Source: Arthrobacter sp. QXT-31 (GTDB lineage: Bacteria > Actinomycetota > Actinomycetes > Actinomycetales > Micrococcaceae). Taken from it: a stretch of 64,000 nt of DNA. Numbering within the stretch: the first letter of the stretch is position 1; each line of letters begins with the position of its first letter. The translations under genes and the position numbers were made by a program. The DNA lies in assembly GCF_001969265.1 (NCBI RefSeq), contig NZ_CP019304.1:3782001-3846000 (forward strand), read 5' to 3'. The notes beneath the pieces were generated by a model. That model saw only the letters and a list, made by a program, of their open reading frames with translations, did no database searches and was not told the origin of the DNA. Positions 1 through 9,694 of the stretch are shown one piece after another.

Positions 1-1031
1 GAGGATCCCAGCTTGCCGATGTTGTCTCCGAGGGTGCCCATCCGCTCGTACAGCTGCCGGGCAAGTTCGAAGAGCTCCCGGGCGCTGTCCGTGAGGACGT
101 CCTGGCGCCACGTAAACGCCACGGACTTGAGCACCGCGAGCAGCGTGCCGGGGGAGGCCAGCACCACGTTCCTGGAGAGTGCGTGGTCCAGGAGGGCCGG
201 GTCGGCGGACAGCGCGGCGGCGAGGATGGACTCGGCGGGGACAAAACAGATCACCAGTTCCGGCGAGTTCCCGGAGATGTCCCAGTACTTCTTGGTGCTG
301 AGGGCGTCCACGTGGGTCTTCAGTGCTTTGGCGTGTGCCGCCAGGAGGTTCTGCCGCGCAGTCTGGCTGAGCCCGGGCTTGTCATGGGCTGACTGTCCCA
401 GCTCCTGCGCCTCGAGGTAGGCGGACAGCGGTACCTTGGCGTCGACCACGAGCTGCTTGTCGCCCGGCAGCTGGACCACAAGGTCCGGGCGGACCGTGGC
501 CTCGGCCCCTGAAGTGCCGTGCTGCTGCTCGTGGAAGTCCACGTGCCGCATCATGCCGGCCGCCTCCACGACCCGCCGCAGCTGCACCTCACCCCACTGG
601 CCGCGCGCGCTGTTTGACCTGAGCGCGGACTCAAGGGCATGGGTGGACCGCATCAGCTGCTCGTCGGTGAGGCGGGCTTCCTGCAGCTGCTGCGCCAGCT
701 GGCCATACTGTTCAAGCCGGTCCCGTTCCAAAAGGGATACCTGCTGCTGCACCGCAGTCAGCTTTTCGGCCACCGGGGCCAGGGCCCGGAGGACGCTGGC
801 GTCCTGCTCACGTGACATGCCCAGGTCCCGGTTCTGGGCGGACAGCAGCTTCCGCTCGGCATCCGCGGCAGCAAACTGGGCGCTCATTTCCGAAAGCCGC
901 GCCGAAACGCCGTCGAAATCCGCTTCCAGGGCGCTGCTGCGGCGGCGCAACACCACATACACCGCGCCCGCGCCGGACACGGCGCCCAGCAACAGCATCA
1001 ACAAGGCCAGAATTACTGCAAAAGGTTCCAT
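1..1031 (-). CDS. rmuC: RmuC-family DNA recombination protein (3' end beyond window)
   Basis: RmuC proteins have a nuclease-like core and are thought to limit rearrangement at inverted repeats. I translated the minus strand from the ATG at 1031-1029; the frame stays open to the window edge, giving 343 visible residues without a stop. An N-terminal hydrophobic segment (about residues 4-23) is followed by a Gln/Glu-rich coiled-coil stretch. The core then shows GQWGEVQLRRVVEAAGM, a DAKVPLSAYLEA stretch carrying a nuclease-like D...K pair, and further on the family-typical KYWDISGNSPELVICFVPAE region. Family members are usually 400-500 residues, so the C-terminus is missing. It is divergent from ychF with 162 bp between the starts. 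Confidence 0.9.
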   Translation of the reverse strand, partial: MEPFAVILALLMLLLGAVSGAGAVYVVLRRRSSALEADFDGVSARLSEMSAQFAAADAERKLLSAQNRDLGMSREQDASVLRALAPVAEKLTAVQQQVSLLERDRLEQYGQLAQQLQEARLTDEQLMRSTHALESALRSNSARGQWGEVQLRRVVEAAGMMRHVDFHEQQHGTSGAEATVRPDLVVQLPGDKQLVVDAKVPLSAYLEAQELGQSAHDKPGLSQTARQNLLAAHAKALKTHVDALSTKKYWDISGNSPELVICFVPAESILAAALSADPALLDHALSRNVVLASPGTLLAVLKSVAFTWRQDVLTDSARELFELARQLYERMGTLGDNIGKLGS

Positions 1032-1193
1032 GCCTTCACTGTGGCACGGGGCTGTGACATTTATTGGAAGGGCAACACCCGCCGCGAGGCAGGGGAAGCG
1101 AGGCCGGGGAAGCGGGGCAGGGCAAGCGACGCGGACGCAGGCTGCCGGCGGGGGAGGGCGGCACGGGGTGTGGGGGCCGAACAGGTAGAATAA

Positions 1194-2285
1194 ATGTCCG
1201 TGGCTCTTACTATTGGCATCGTCGGACTGCCCAATGTCGGCAAATCAACACTTTTCAACGCACTGACCCGCAACCAGGTCCTGGCCGCGAACTATCCGTT
1301 CGCAACCATCGAACCCAATGTCGGCGTCGTGAACCTGCCCGACCCCAGGCTGCAGCAGCTGGCCGGGATCTTCGGCTCGCAGCGCGTACTGCCCGCGGCA
1401 GTCTCCTTCGTCGACATCGCCGGCATCGTCAAGGGCGCCTCCGAAGGGGAGGGCCTGGGGAACCAGTTCCTCGCCAACATCCGTGAAGCGGAAGCCATCG
1501 CCGAGGTGGTGCGCGTCTTCGATGACCCGGACGTCATCCACGTCGACGGCAAGGTCGACCCCCGCTCGGATATGGAAACCATTCATACCGAGCTGATCCT
1601 CGCCGATCTGCAGACCATCGAGAAGGCCATTCCCCGGATCGAAAAAGAGGTCAAGATCAAGAAACGGGAGGCCGCCGAGCTCGCTGCCATCAAGGCCGCA
1701 CAGGTGGTGCTGGAGCGTGGCGACACCATCTACTCCTCCATCGAGAGCGACAAGCTGGAGATGGAGCACCTCAAAGAGCTCAGCCTTCTGACGGCCAAGC
1801 CCTTCATCTACGTCTTCAACGCGGACGAAGGCATCCTCGGCAGCGAGGAGAAGCAGGCCGAGCTGCGTGCCATGGTTGCACCCGCCGACTGCATCTTCCT
1901 TGACGCGAAGCTCGAGGCCGACCTCGTCGAGCTGGACGAGGCTGAGGCGCGTGAAATGCTCGAGATGAACGGGCAGGACGAATCCGGACTGGACCAGCTG
2001 GCCCGCGTCGGATTCCACACGCTGGGCCTGCAGACCTACCTCACGGCCGGACCCAAGGAAGCCCGTGCGTGGACCATCCGCCAGGGTGACACCGCCCCGC
2101 AGGCAGCCGGCGTGATCCACTCGGACTTCCAGCGTGGCTTCATCAAGGCGGAGATTGTCTCCTTCGAGGACCTCATCGACGCCGGTTCCATGGCAGAAGC
2201 AAAGTCCCGCGGCAAGGTCCGCATCGAAGGCAAGGAATACGTCATGGCCGACGGCGACGTGGTGGAGTTCCGCTTCAACGTCTGA
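1194..2285 (+). CDS. ychF: Redox-regulated ribosome-binding ATPase YchF (Obg family)
   Basis: YchF/OLA1 is a translation-factor-class P-loop protein that prefers ATP over GTP and associates with the ribosome. The 363-residue protein is full length. It begins with the P-loop GLPNVGKS (residues 10-17) and the family region [12 protein letters not shown]; the DIAG G3 motif is near residue 74. A coiled-coil insertion with many Lys/Glu lies around residues 130-190. The C-terminal TGS domain follows and ends in VEFRFNV. A weak purine stretch precedes the ATG. TAGAAT stands only 2 nt upstream of the start, too close to be a leaderless -10. The next gene is a foreign-looking ATPase. Confidence 0.96.
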   Translation: MSVALTIGIVGLPNVGKSTLFNALTRNQVLAANYPFATIEPNVGVVNLPDPRLQQLAGIFGSQRVLPAAVSFVDIAGIVKGASEGEGLGNQFLANIREAEAIAEVVRVFDDPDVIHVDGKVDPRSDMETIHTELILADLQTIEKAIPRIEKEVKIKKREAAELAAIKAAQVVLERGDTIYSSIESDKLEMEHLKELSLLTAKPFIYVFNADEGILGSEEKQAELRAMVAPADCIFLDAKLEADLVELDEAEAREMLEMNGQDESGLDQLARVGFHTLGLQTYLTAGPKEARAWTIRQGDTAPQAAGVIHSDFQRGFIKAEIVSFEDLIDAGSMAEAKSRGKVRIEGKEYVMADGDVVEFRFNV

Positions 2286-2560
2286 CCGAGTTCCGATGCA
2301 ATCCCGTGAATCGGAGCGTCTCCGCAGGCCAGCGGACGTGGGGCTCCGGAAACCGAACTTGCCGGAGATTGGCTCGTGGGAGGGCCTAGCTCTGGCCTTC
2401 CTCGTGCTGGTCACTCCGCGGAGCTTGATGGCGAGCTAGGGGTACGTGCGCGCAGGTTGACCTATGTAGGCGGCGATGCCGAGCGGATTGCAGTGAGATC
2501 TCCCCAGAGCCGCTTTTCTGACGAGCTTCGGTGGGCGAGACACTGAGAGAGGATCAAACA

Positions 2561-4009
2561 ATGCCGTCCATCGACTCCCGCGCACGGGTCTGGGAACGCA
2601 TCGGTGTCGAACGAGGCGTTGTCGAGCGACTGGATGTCGCCTCGTCGCCCGTGCTGGCGCAAGGTTCAGTCAAGTTTGGGAGGCTGACTGCGCTCACGGG
2701 AGTCCACGGCGCGGGGAAGAGTTACCTCCTGTCAGCGGTTGCTGAGGGTTTACCCGGGTGGCAAACAAAAACCAATCTACCCATTGAGACAACGGGCCAT
2801 GAGGCGGAATTCAGCGGTGACTATGCGCTGGCGCTTAGGACGGGAAGCCCGGCCGACCTCGTTAACTTTTCTCGACCGATCCACTGGAGACATCGTCGTG
2901 ACTACGACGCGTCGTTGCAGCCTTTGGTTGCAACGCGGCTTACGCCGTTTACGGCTCTTAGTGACCTTTCCTATTTCTCCCAGAACTGGATGCCCACCCG
3001 TCCGAGTGAGCCGCTCGAAGTTGCAGACCTTAAGCGATCGCAAGTCGACGCACTGCAGGCGATTACCGGCCACACGTACGAGTCGGTGGCGTATGGTCAC
3101 TTCGAAGAGAATGATCAATATTTTCCTTACTTCCGTGTTATGCGCAGTTCGCACGAAACGGAAGTTTGGACAATGAGCGCGTCGGAGTTCTGGGTCCATT
3201 ACGTTATATGGCATCTGCGATCGGCGGACGAAAACGAGGTCGTCCTGATAGATGAGCCGGAGACATTTCTCGCGCAGCCGGGCCACCGCGGGTTCGTCGA
3301 CGAGATCGCGCGCCTAGCTCTCGAGACGGGGTGTCAGGTCATTCTCGCGACGCATTCGGAAGTGATGATCCGCCGTCTACCCGCGGAGGTCGTTCGGCAG
3401 GTGTCAGGCACCGCTAGCGGCGCCGTGATATCAGAGGTAGCACATACGGAAGCGCTGCTGCGGACTCTTGGACGGGCTCGCGCACCACTTTCTCTGCTCG
3501 TGTTCGTTGAAGATGACATGGCTCGCAAGATCGTTCATTTCTTTCTTGGTTGCTACGCGCCGGACCGAGCAGCACAAGTGGATGTAATCGACAGCGGCGG
3601 CAAAGACGAAGTCGTGCGGGGGGTGAACATTGCCGGCCGATCTCGGCAGCTCCGGACGGTCGGAGTGCTGGACGGAGATCAGCGCGATCGTTATGCCGAC
3701 GAAAAGCTTCTCTTCCTCCCTGGGGTGATGGCACCTGAATTGCTCCTGCTGGAAGTCCTTCGTTGTCGTGATCATGACGCGGCTGCTGGACTCGGCGCGA
3801 CGACTCCTGATCTTCATATCGCGATTGATGCTGCCCGGTTCGTGCCGCATCAGCGGGTGTTTGAAGTTATGAGCGAAGTCCTCGTTTCTTCCACTCCGGA
3901 CGATTTAGTACGGGTCGCGCTGTCCATGTGGCTAGAGGATGGCAGTACGGCGGCCGCCGCCCGTCGGTTGGTTGAGCAGATGCTCACACTTGTCGCGCAT
4001 GACCACTGA
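2561..4009 (+). CDS. OLD-like AAA ATPase with TOPRIM-like C-terminus, orphan
   Basis: The 482-residue protein looks like an overcoming-lysogenization-defect (OLD)-type ATPase-nuclease. Walker A is GVHGAGKS (residues 47-54). A Walker B of the ABC/SMC type, VVLIDEPETFL, lies near residue 230 and is followed by ILATHSE, the switch histidine. The C-terminal third carries LLVFVEDD (near residue 317) and VLDGDQRD (near residue 370), which resemble the acidic E...DxD residues of a TOPRIM nuclease. The start is the ATG at 2561, preceded by GAGAGGA; a GTG at 2531 lies in frame but has no ribosome site. Codon use and base composition look less GC-rich than both neighbours, suggesting transfer. No partner gene (for example a UvrD-like GajB) is adjacent. 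A phage-defence role is inferred only. Confidence 0.7.
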   Translation: MPSIDSRARVWERIGVERGVVERLDVASSPVLAQGSVKFGRLTALTGVHGAGKSYLLSAVAEGLPGWQTKTNLPIETTGHEAEFSGDYALALRTGSPADLVNFSRPIHWRHRRDYDASLQPLVATRLTPFTALSDLSYFSQNWMPTRPSEPLEVADLKRSQVDALQAITGHTYESVAYGHFEENDQYFPYFRVMRSSHETEVWTMSASEFWVHYVIWHLRSADENEVVLIDEPETFLAQPGHRGFVDEIARLALETGCQVILATHSEVMIRRLPAEVVRQVSGTASGAVISEVAHTEALLRTLGRARAPLSLLVFVEDDMARKIVHFFLGCYAPDRAAQVDVIDSGGKDEVVRGVNIAGRSRQLRTVGVLDGDQRDRYADEKLLFLPGVMAPELLLLEVLRCRDHDAAAGLGATTPDLHIAIDAARFVPHQRVFEVMSEVLVSSTPDDLVRVALSMWLEDGSTAAAARRLVEQMLTLVAHDH

Positions 4010-4303
4010 CAGCGAGGCTCGCCGCGCAATCCTGAAACTTCCGCGTCACGGTCGTGAGGCATCGAGCTTCGCCGGGCTTTGACGAGATCGATACCGTGGA
4101 GTCGGCGAGCCGCACTTCGGGCCTGCGCAAGTCAACGACAGTGGGGTTGGACGCGGGGAGACGTGATTTGCCTTGCGGGGCCATGGCGAGGGTTCGCTTC
4201 GGCATCTGACTCGGACCCGGCATTGGCCCCCGGCGGCATCCGGTGCTCCAGCGGAGCCGTACCAGTCGCGGCCCGCCCCTATTGCCGGGGAAGGGGGATG
4301 GGC
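4010..4303. other. Intergenic stretch between OLD-like gene and fdhG
   Basis: No credible gene, RNA or strong terminator was found in these 294 bases. The reading frames here lack ribosome sites and recognisable sequence. Composition returns to high GC toward the right end, so the boundary of the possible insertion carrying the OLD-like gene may lie inside this stretch. Confidence 0.5.
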
Positions 4304-4309
4304 TAAGGT
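4304..4309 (+). promoter_or_regulatory. Putative -10 (TAAGGT) of fdhG, leaderless-type
   Basis: TAAGGT ends 6 nt before the ATG of fdhG at 4316. This matches the leaderless -10-to-start spacing seen at several other genes in this window. Alternatively the AAGGTGG within it could act as a ribosome site. Confidence 0.45.
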
Positions 4310-4315
4310 GGGCCC

Positions 4316-7300
4316 ATGTCGCGGTTCAGCTTCTTGGGGTGGCCGGTGGTACGGCAATTCGCGTCCGGGGATCCACTCGGCCGCGGTGAAGCCGTGACGT
4401 CGCCCAAGACCCGCGGGATTACGCCGCGGACTTCGACCGCGGACCGGGTGGTCCAGAGCGTCTGCCCCTACTGCGCCGTCGGATGCGGCCAGCGTGTCTT
4501 CGTCAAGGACGAGAAAGTCGTCCAGATCGAAGGCGATCCGGATTCACCGATTTCCCGGGGGAGGCTCTGCCCCAAAGGCTCGGCCAGCGAGCAGCTGGTC
4601 AACGCCCCAGGCAGGCAGACAAAGGTGCTCTACCGGGCACCCCACGCCAAGGACTGGCAGCAGCTGGACCTGGAAACCGCCATCGAAATGGTTGCCGACA
4701 GATTCCTCGAGGCACGCCGGAACAAGTGGCAGCAGAACGATGACCAAGGGCGGCCACTGCGCCGCACCATGGGCATTGCAGGCCTCGGCGGGGCAACTCT
4801 GGACAATGAAGAGAACTACCTGATCAAGAAGCTCTTCACTGCCGCCGGAGCCATCCAGCTGGAGAATCAGGCCCGCATTTGACACTCCGCCACGGTTCCC
4901 AGTTTGGGAACTTCATTTGGGCGGGGCGGCGCCACACAATCGCTCCAAGACATGGCCAACGCCGACTGCATCGTCATTCAGGGCTCGAACATGGCCGAAT
5001 GCCACCCCGTCGGCTACCAGTGGGTGACGGAGGCCAAAGCCCGGGGCGCAAAGGTTATCCATGTGGACCCGCGGTTCACGCGCACCAGTGCCGTGGCCGA
5101 CAAACATGTGCCCATCCGCGCCGGTTCGGACGTCGTGCTGCTTGGCGCCCTGATCAACTACGTGATCAGCAACGAGCTGTGGTTCAAGGAGTATGTGCTC
5201 GCCTACACCAACGCGGCAACGTTGGTGGGTGAAGACTTCCGAGACACTGAGGACCTGGACGGACTGTTCTCGGGATTCGACCCCGAAACCGGGCAGTACG
5301 ACCTCTCTTCCTGGGCCTATGAGCGCAAGGAGGGGGCGGAATCAGGCGGCGGGCACGAACACGGCGCGGATACCTCGGCCCGGGCAGCCGGCCACCAATA
5401 CGGCAGTGGCGGCCCGACGCTGGAAAACCCCAGGTTCGAACATGACTACACGCTGGAGCACCCGCGGAGCGTGTTCCAGATCCTCAAGCGGCACTATGCG
5501 CGCTACACCCCTGAGATGGTCCGTGAGGCCTGCGGCATTTCCCCCGAGGATTTCGACTACCTCGCCCGGGCCATCACGGAGAACTCCGGAAGGGACCGGA
5601 CCACCTGCTTCGCGTACGCCGTCGGGTGGACGCAGCACACGCTGGGCGCCCAGTTCATCCGGACCGCGGCGATCCTGCAATTGCTGCTCGGCAACGTGGG
5701 ACGGCCCGGCGGGGGCGTGATGGCGTTGCGCGGCCATGCCAGCATCCAGGGGTCCACCGACATCCCGACCCTGTTCAACCTGCTGCCGGGTTACCTCCCG
5801 ATGCCCAAGGCCGCGATGGAGACGCTGGAGCAATACCTGGAGGGCATTTCCTCGCCGAGCCAGAAGGGATACTGGGCCGCCGCCGACACCTACACCATCA
5901 GCCTGCTCAAGGCATGGTGGGGCGACGCAGCCAATGAGGAGTCGGAATGGGGCTACCAGTATCTGCCCAGGATCACCGGAGGACATGGCACGTATGAGAC
6001 GGTCATGAGCATGCTCGACGGCGACGTCGAGGGCTACTTCCTCTTCGGCCAGAACCCAGCCGTCGGGTCGGCCCACGGCCGCATGCAGCGGCTGGGCATG
6101 TCCCACTTGAAATGGCTGGTCGTGCGGGACCTGAGCCTGATCGAATCAGCTACGTGGTGGAAGGACGGTCCGGAGATCGCCTCGGGCGAACTCAAGACCG
6201 AGGACATAGCCACCGAGGTCTTCTTCATGCCGGCAGCCACCCACGTGGAGAAATCCGGTTCCTTCACCCAGACGCAGCGGATGCTCCAGTGGCGCCATCA
6301 GGCTGTCCAGCCGCCGGGCGACTGCCAGAGCGAACTCGAGTTCTTCTATGAACTGGGCAAGCGCATCCGCGCGAAGCTGGCGGACTCGACCGATGAGCGG
6401 GACCGGCCCCTGCTGGACCTGACGTGGGACTATCCCGTCGATGAACATGGCGAGCCCGACGGCGAGGCGGTGCTCGCGGAAATCAACGGCATGCACCTGA
6501 CCGGGCCGCAGGCCGGGAAGCCTCTCTCCTCCTACACGGAGATGCGCGCCGACGGCTCGACGTCGGGCGGTTGCTGGATCTACACCGGGGTCTACGCGGA
6601 CGGCATCAACCATGCCGCCGACCGGAAACCGGCGCAGGAGCAGGGCCAGGTGGCCCCCGAATGGGGCTGGGTGTGGCCCGCGAACCGGAGGATTCTCTAC
6701 AACCGTGCATCCGCGGACCCCGACGGCAAACCGTGGAGCGAACGTAAGAAGTACATCTGGTGGGACCCGGAGCAGAACCGGTGGACCGGAGAGGACGTGC
6801 CGGACTTCCCCGTGGAGCGCGCACCCGGGTCCCGTCCGGATGTCGACGCCGGAGGTGCCGAGGCGCTCGCCGGCGACGATGCGTTCATCATGCAATCGGA
6901 CGGCAAGGCATGGCTGTTTGCCCCGAAGGGCATGGTGGACGGGCCCCTGCCGACGCACTACGAGCCCCAGGAGTCCCCAATCGCCAACCCGCTGTACCGG
7001 CAGCAGCAGAACCCCGCCCGGCTGACGTTCCCGCGCGCGGACAACCTCAGCGCACCCAGTGCAGGCGAGCGCGGGTCCGAGGTCTACCCGTACGTCTTCA
7101 CCACGTACCGCCTGACCGAGCATCACACCGCCGGCGGTATGAGTCGATGGCTGCCTTACCTCGCCGAGCTCCAACCGGAGATGTTCTGCGAAGTGTCCCC
7201 GGCGCTGGCGGCCGAACGGGGATTGGAGCCCTACGGGTGGGCCACCATCATCTCGCCCCGTTCGGCGATCGAGGCCAGGGTGCTGGTGACAGACCGTGTG

Positions 7301-7615
7301 AAACCCCTGATTGTGAGCGGGCGGACTTTCCACCAGATCGGATTGCCCTACCACTGGGGCGTCGGGCAGGACGCCGTGGTTTCCGGCGACGCCGCCAATG
7401 ACCTGCTCGGCGTGACCCTCGATCCGAACGTGCAGATCCAGGAATCCAAGGCCGGGTCCTGCGACATCGTCCCGGGGCGGCGGCCGCGCGGCGCCGCGCT
7501 CCTCTCGCTGATCGCTGAATACCAGACCCGTGCAGGGGTGACGCCGGAAACCGGGAACCAGAAAGTTACCGGTCCCGGCCGGGCAACGGGCCACGGGACG
7601 AAGGAGGAGAACTGA
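4316..7615 (+). CDS. fdhG: Formate dehydrogenase catalytic subunit, selenocysteine-containing (UGA recoded at 4880-4882)
   Basis: Molybdo/tungsto-bis-MGD formate dehydrogenase alpha subunit that oxidises formate to CO2. The gene is one frame interrupted only by TGA at codon 189. Reading it as selenocysteine gives NQARI-U-HS, the position where formate dehydrogenases carry Sec or Cys, and a 1099-residue protein. The [4Fe-4S] cysteines are C50, C53, C57 and C85 (CPYCAVGCG...CPKG). The molybdopterin-oxidoreductase domain follows, and the C-terminal dinucleotide-binding domain (near residues 860-1060) contains GRTFHQIGLPYHWG. No twin-arginine signal is present, so the subunit is probably cytoplasmic. 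A His/Gly-rich insertion lies near residues 340-365. Automated callers would split it at 4882 into a 188-residue fragment and an ORF starting at 4904. fdhH begins directly after its stop. Confidence 0.95.
4883..4924 (+). promoter_or_regulatory. SECIS-like element of fdhG
   Basis: Immediately after the UGA, GGTTCCCA (4894-4901) pairs with TGGGAACT (4905-4912) around a GTT loop, with one G-U pair at the base. CCGCC (4887-4891) can pair with GGCGG (4920-4924) as a lower stem. The upper stem starts 11 nt after the UGA. Counting the U of UGA as 1, G15, G16, U17, U18, G23 and U24 coincide with the same bases in the Escherichia coli fdhF SECIS as I recall it, including the loop GU that SelB contacts. 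U17 is bulged in E. coli but could pair here. Confidence 0.85.
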
Positions 7616-8611
7616 ATGAACCAGCTGACCGAATCTCCGGATCACGTCAGGCACACCGGGCATCCCCGGAAGGGCTTCTTCACCGACACCTCAATCTGCA
7701 TCGGGTGCAAGGCCTGCGAGGTGGCCTGCAAGGAATGGAACCGCAACCCCTCCGACTCGGAGTACGAGCTGCTTGAGTCTTCCTACGACAACACCGGGTC
7801 GCTCGGAGCGGACACATGGCGGCACGTCGCGTTCATCGAGCAAGACCGGGAGCAGATCGGCCGGGCCCGCGAATCCGGCCGGGCCCTTGTCAGTCTTGGC
7901 ATGCCCGGCTTCGGCCCACCTGGGCAACATAAGGCGTCGGCTCTGGCCGGAGCGGACACCACGCCCCCGGACACCCCCGACTTCAGGTGGCTGATGTCCT
8001 CCGATGTGTGCAAGCACTGCACCAACGCCGGGTGCCTCGACGTCTGTCCCACTGGTGCCCTGTTCCGCACCGAGCACGGAACCGTCGTCGTCCAGGACGA
8101 TGTGTGCAACGGCTGCGGAACCTGCGTGGCAGGGTGCCCGTTCGGAGTGATCGAGCGGCGCCGTAACGGCACGGTAGGGACGAAGACCGAGCGCGACTTC
8201 ACTCCCGGGGAACAGGCCCCGACACGCAACGTCGGCGTCGCCCAGAAGTGCACGCTGTGCTACGACCGGATTGTTGACGGCCAGACCCCCGCATGCGCCC
8301 AGACCTGCCCCACCACGTCGATCAAGTACGGCGAGCGCGAGACCATGGTGGCCACCGCGAAGGAACGGGTGGCCGAACTGCATGCGCAGGGGCTGACGGA
8401 GGCGCGGCTCTACGGAGCCAATGATTCCGACGGCGTCGGCGGCACCGGGTCCGTCTTCCTGCTGCTGGACGAACCCGAGGTGTACGGACTGCCGCCGGAC
8501 CCCCGAGTGCCCACGGCGGACCTGCCGCGCATGTTCAAGCGGGCGGGCATTGCCGCCGCCGGTATGCTGGCCGCCGCCACCGCGGCTTTCCTGGTGGGAG
8601 GCCGCGCTTGA
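7616..8611 (+). CDS. fdhH: Formate dehydrogenase iron-sulfur subunit
   Basis: This four-cluster ferredoxin-like beta subunit carries electrons from FdhG to the membrane subunit. The 331-residue protein shows four cysteine groups: CIGCKACEVAC (near residue 25), CKHCTNAGCLDVCP (near 133), CNGCGTCVAGCP (near 164), and a CTLCYDR...CAQTCP group (near 213-231). A single hydrophobic C-terminal segment (about residues 305-328) would anchor it to the membrane, as in FDH-N/O beta subunits. The ATG follows the fdhG stop directly, with an excellent ribosome site (AAGGAGG) inside the end of fdhG. Its TGA overlaps the TTG start of the next gene by four bases, so the three subunits form one operon. Confidence 0.93.
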   Translation: MNQLTESPDHVRHTGHPRKGFFTDTSICIGCKACEVACKEWNRNPSDSEYELLESSYDNTGSLGADTWRHVAFIEQDREQIGRARESGRALVSLGMPGFGPPGQHKASALAGADTTPPDTPDFRWLMSSDVCKHCTNAGCLDVCPTGALFRTEHGTVVVQDDVCNGCGTCVAGCPFGVIERRRNGTVGTKTERDFTPGEQAPTRNVGVAQKCTLCYDRIVDGQTPACAQTCPTTSIKYGERETMVATAKERVAELHAQGLTEARLYGANDSDGVGGTGSVFLLLDEPEVYGLPPDPRVPTADLPRMFKRAGIAAAGMLAAATAAFLVGGRA

Positions 8612-9690
8612 CGGTCTCCGACTTCGACGAGTACCGCCCGCCAGAACCGCCGCGCGGGCGCAAAGGCCATGGCAAGCGCCGCCGCGCCGGGACAGGCGGC
8701 GGCCGCGGCGAAGAGCCGATGGTCCCCGAGGCGGAGTTCACTTCCTATTACGGCCGGCCGATCGTCAAGCCGCCGCCGTGGGGAGACCCGATAGCCGTGT
8801 ATCTCTTCCTGGGGGGAGTGGCCGGCGGCTCGGCTCTGCTGGGCGTCGGCGGGCAGGTGACAGGCAACCAGGTGCTGTGCCGCAACAGCCGGCTGGCCGC
8901 GCTCGCCGCCGTCGGGCTGGGCGCCGTGGCGCTCGTGGAGGACCTGGGCCGCCCCGAGCGGTTCCTCAACATGCTCCGCACGATCAAGCTCACATCGCCG
9001 ATGAGCCTGGGCTCGTGGGTTCTGACGGCGTTCAGCGCCGGTGTCGGAGTGTCAGCCGTTTCCGAGATCGACCGGATGACCGGCTCGCGGCTGCCGCTCG
9101 GGCCGCTGCGCCGGCTGCTGCGGGGGCTTGAGGGTCCGGCGGGGGTGGAAGCCGCAGTGTTCGCGGCCCCGCTGTCCGTCTACACCGCCGTCCTGCTGTC
9201 GGATACCGCGAACCCCACCTGGAACGCCGCCCGGGAGGATTTGCCGTTCGTCTTCGTCAGTTCTGCAAGCCTCGCTGCGGCGGGCCTGGCCATGATCACT
9301 ACCCCGGTGAAAGAGGCCGGGCCGGCCCGGGCACTGGCGGTGCTCGGCGTCGCCGGCGATTTGATCGCCACCCGGGTCATGGAGAAGAACATGGACCCGG
9401 TCGCGGCGGAGCCCCTGCACCTGGGCGGACCGGGGCGGATGCTGGCCTGGAGTGAGGGGCTGGCGGTGGCCGGCGGCGTCGGTGCTCTCCTCGGCGGCAG
9501 GCACAGGCTCACCGCGGCAGTGTCGGGGGTGGCGCTGCTCGGCGCTTCGGCCCTGACCCGGTTCGGGATATTGCGTGCCGGTATCCGCTCCACGGAGAAC
9601 CCCCGCTACACCGTCGAACCGCAGAAGAACCGGCTCGCTGCCCGCCGGCGGGCAGGCGTGGTGCACGATTCGATCACGACCGCAGAGTGA
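8608..9690 (+). CDS. nrfD: NrfD/PsrC-like membrane subunit of formate dehydrogenase
   Basis: NrfD-family proteins are haem-free integral membrane quinone reductases. This 360-residue protein has a Pro/Arg-rich cytoplasmic N-terminus (about 60 residues) and then about eight hydrophobic segments, beginning at PIAVYLFLGGVAGGSALLG. The family-typical EDLGRPERFLNMLR stretch follows near residue 110. The start is TTG at 8608, inside a TTGA overlap with the fdhH stop, with GGGAGG 7 nt upstream. It replaces the cytochrome b gamma subunit of classical FDH-N, so electrons probably go straight to menaquinone. It converges on selD with only 4 bp between the stops. Confidence 0.85.
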   Translation: MTVSDFDEYRPPEPPRGRKGHGKRRRAGTGGGRGEEPMVPEAEFTSYYGRPIVKPPPWGDPIAVYLFLGGVAGGSALLGVGGQVTGNQVLCRNSRLAALAAVGLGAVALVEDLGRPERFLNMLRTIKLTSPMSLGSWVLTAFSAGVGVSAVSEIDRMTGSRLPLGPLRRLLRGLEGPAGVEAAVFAAPLSVYTAVLLSDTANPTWNAAREDLPFVFVSSASLAAAGLAMITTPVKEAGPARALAVLGVAGDLIATRVMEKNMDPVAAEPLHLGGPGRMLAWSEGLAVAGGVGALLGGRHRLTAAVSGVALLGASALTRFGILRAGIRSTENPRYTVEPQKNRLAARRRAGVVHDSITTAE

Positions 9691-9694
9691 GCCG

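Noticed and set aside
2286..4315. Prophage or IS remnant around the OLD-like gene
   Set aside because: No transposase, integrase, terminal inverted repeat or target duplication could be found on either side.
4316..4904. fdhG as a frameshifted or nonsense pseudogene
   Set aside because: The frame is unchanged across the TGA, the position is the known Sec site, a SECIS hairpin follows, and all Sec machinery is adjacent.
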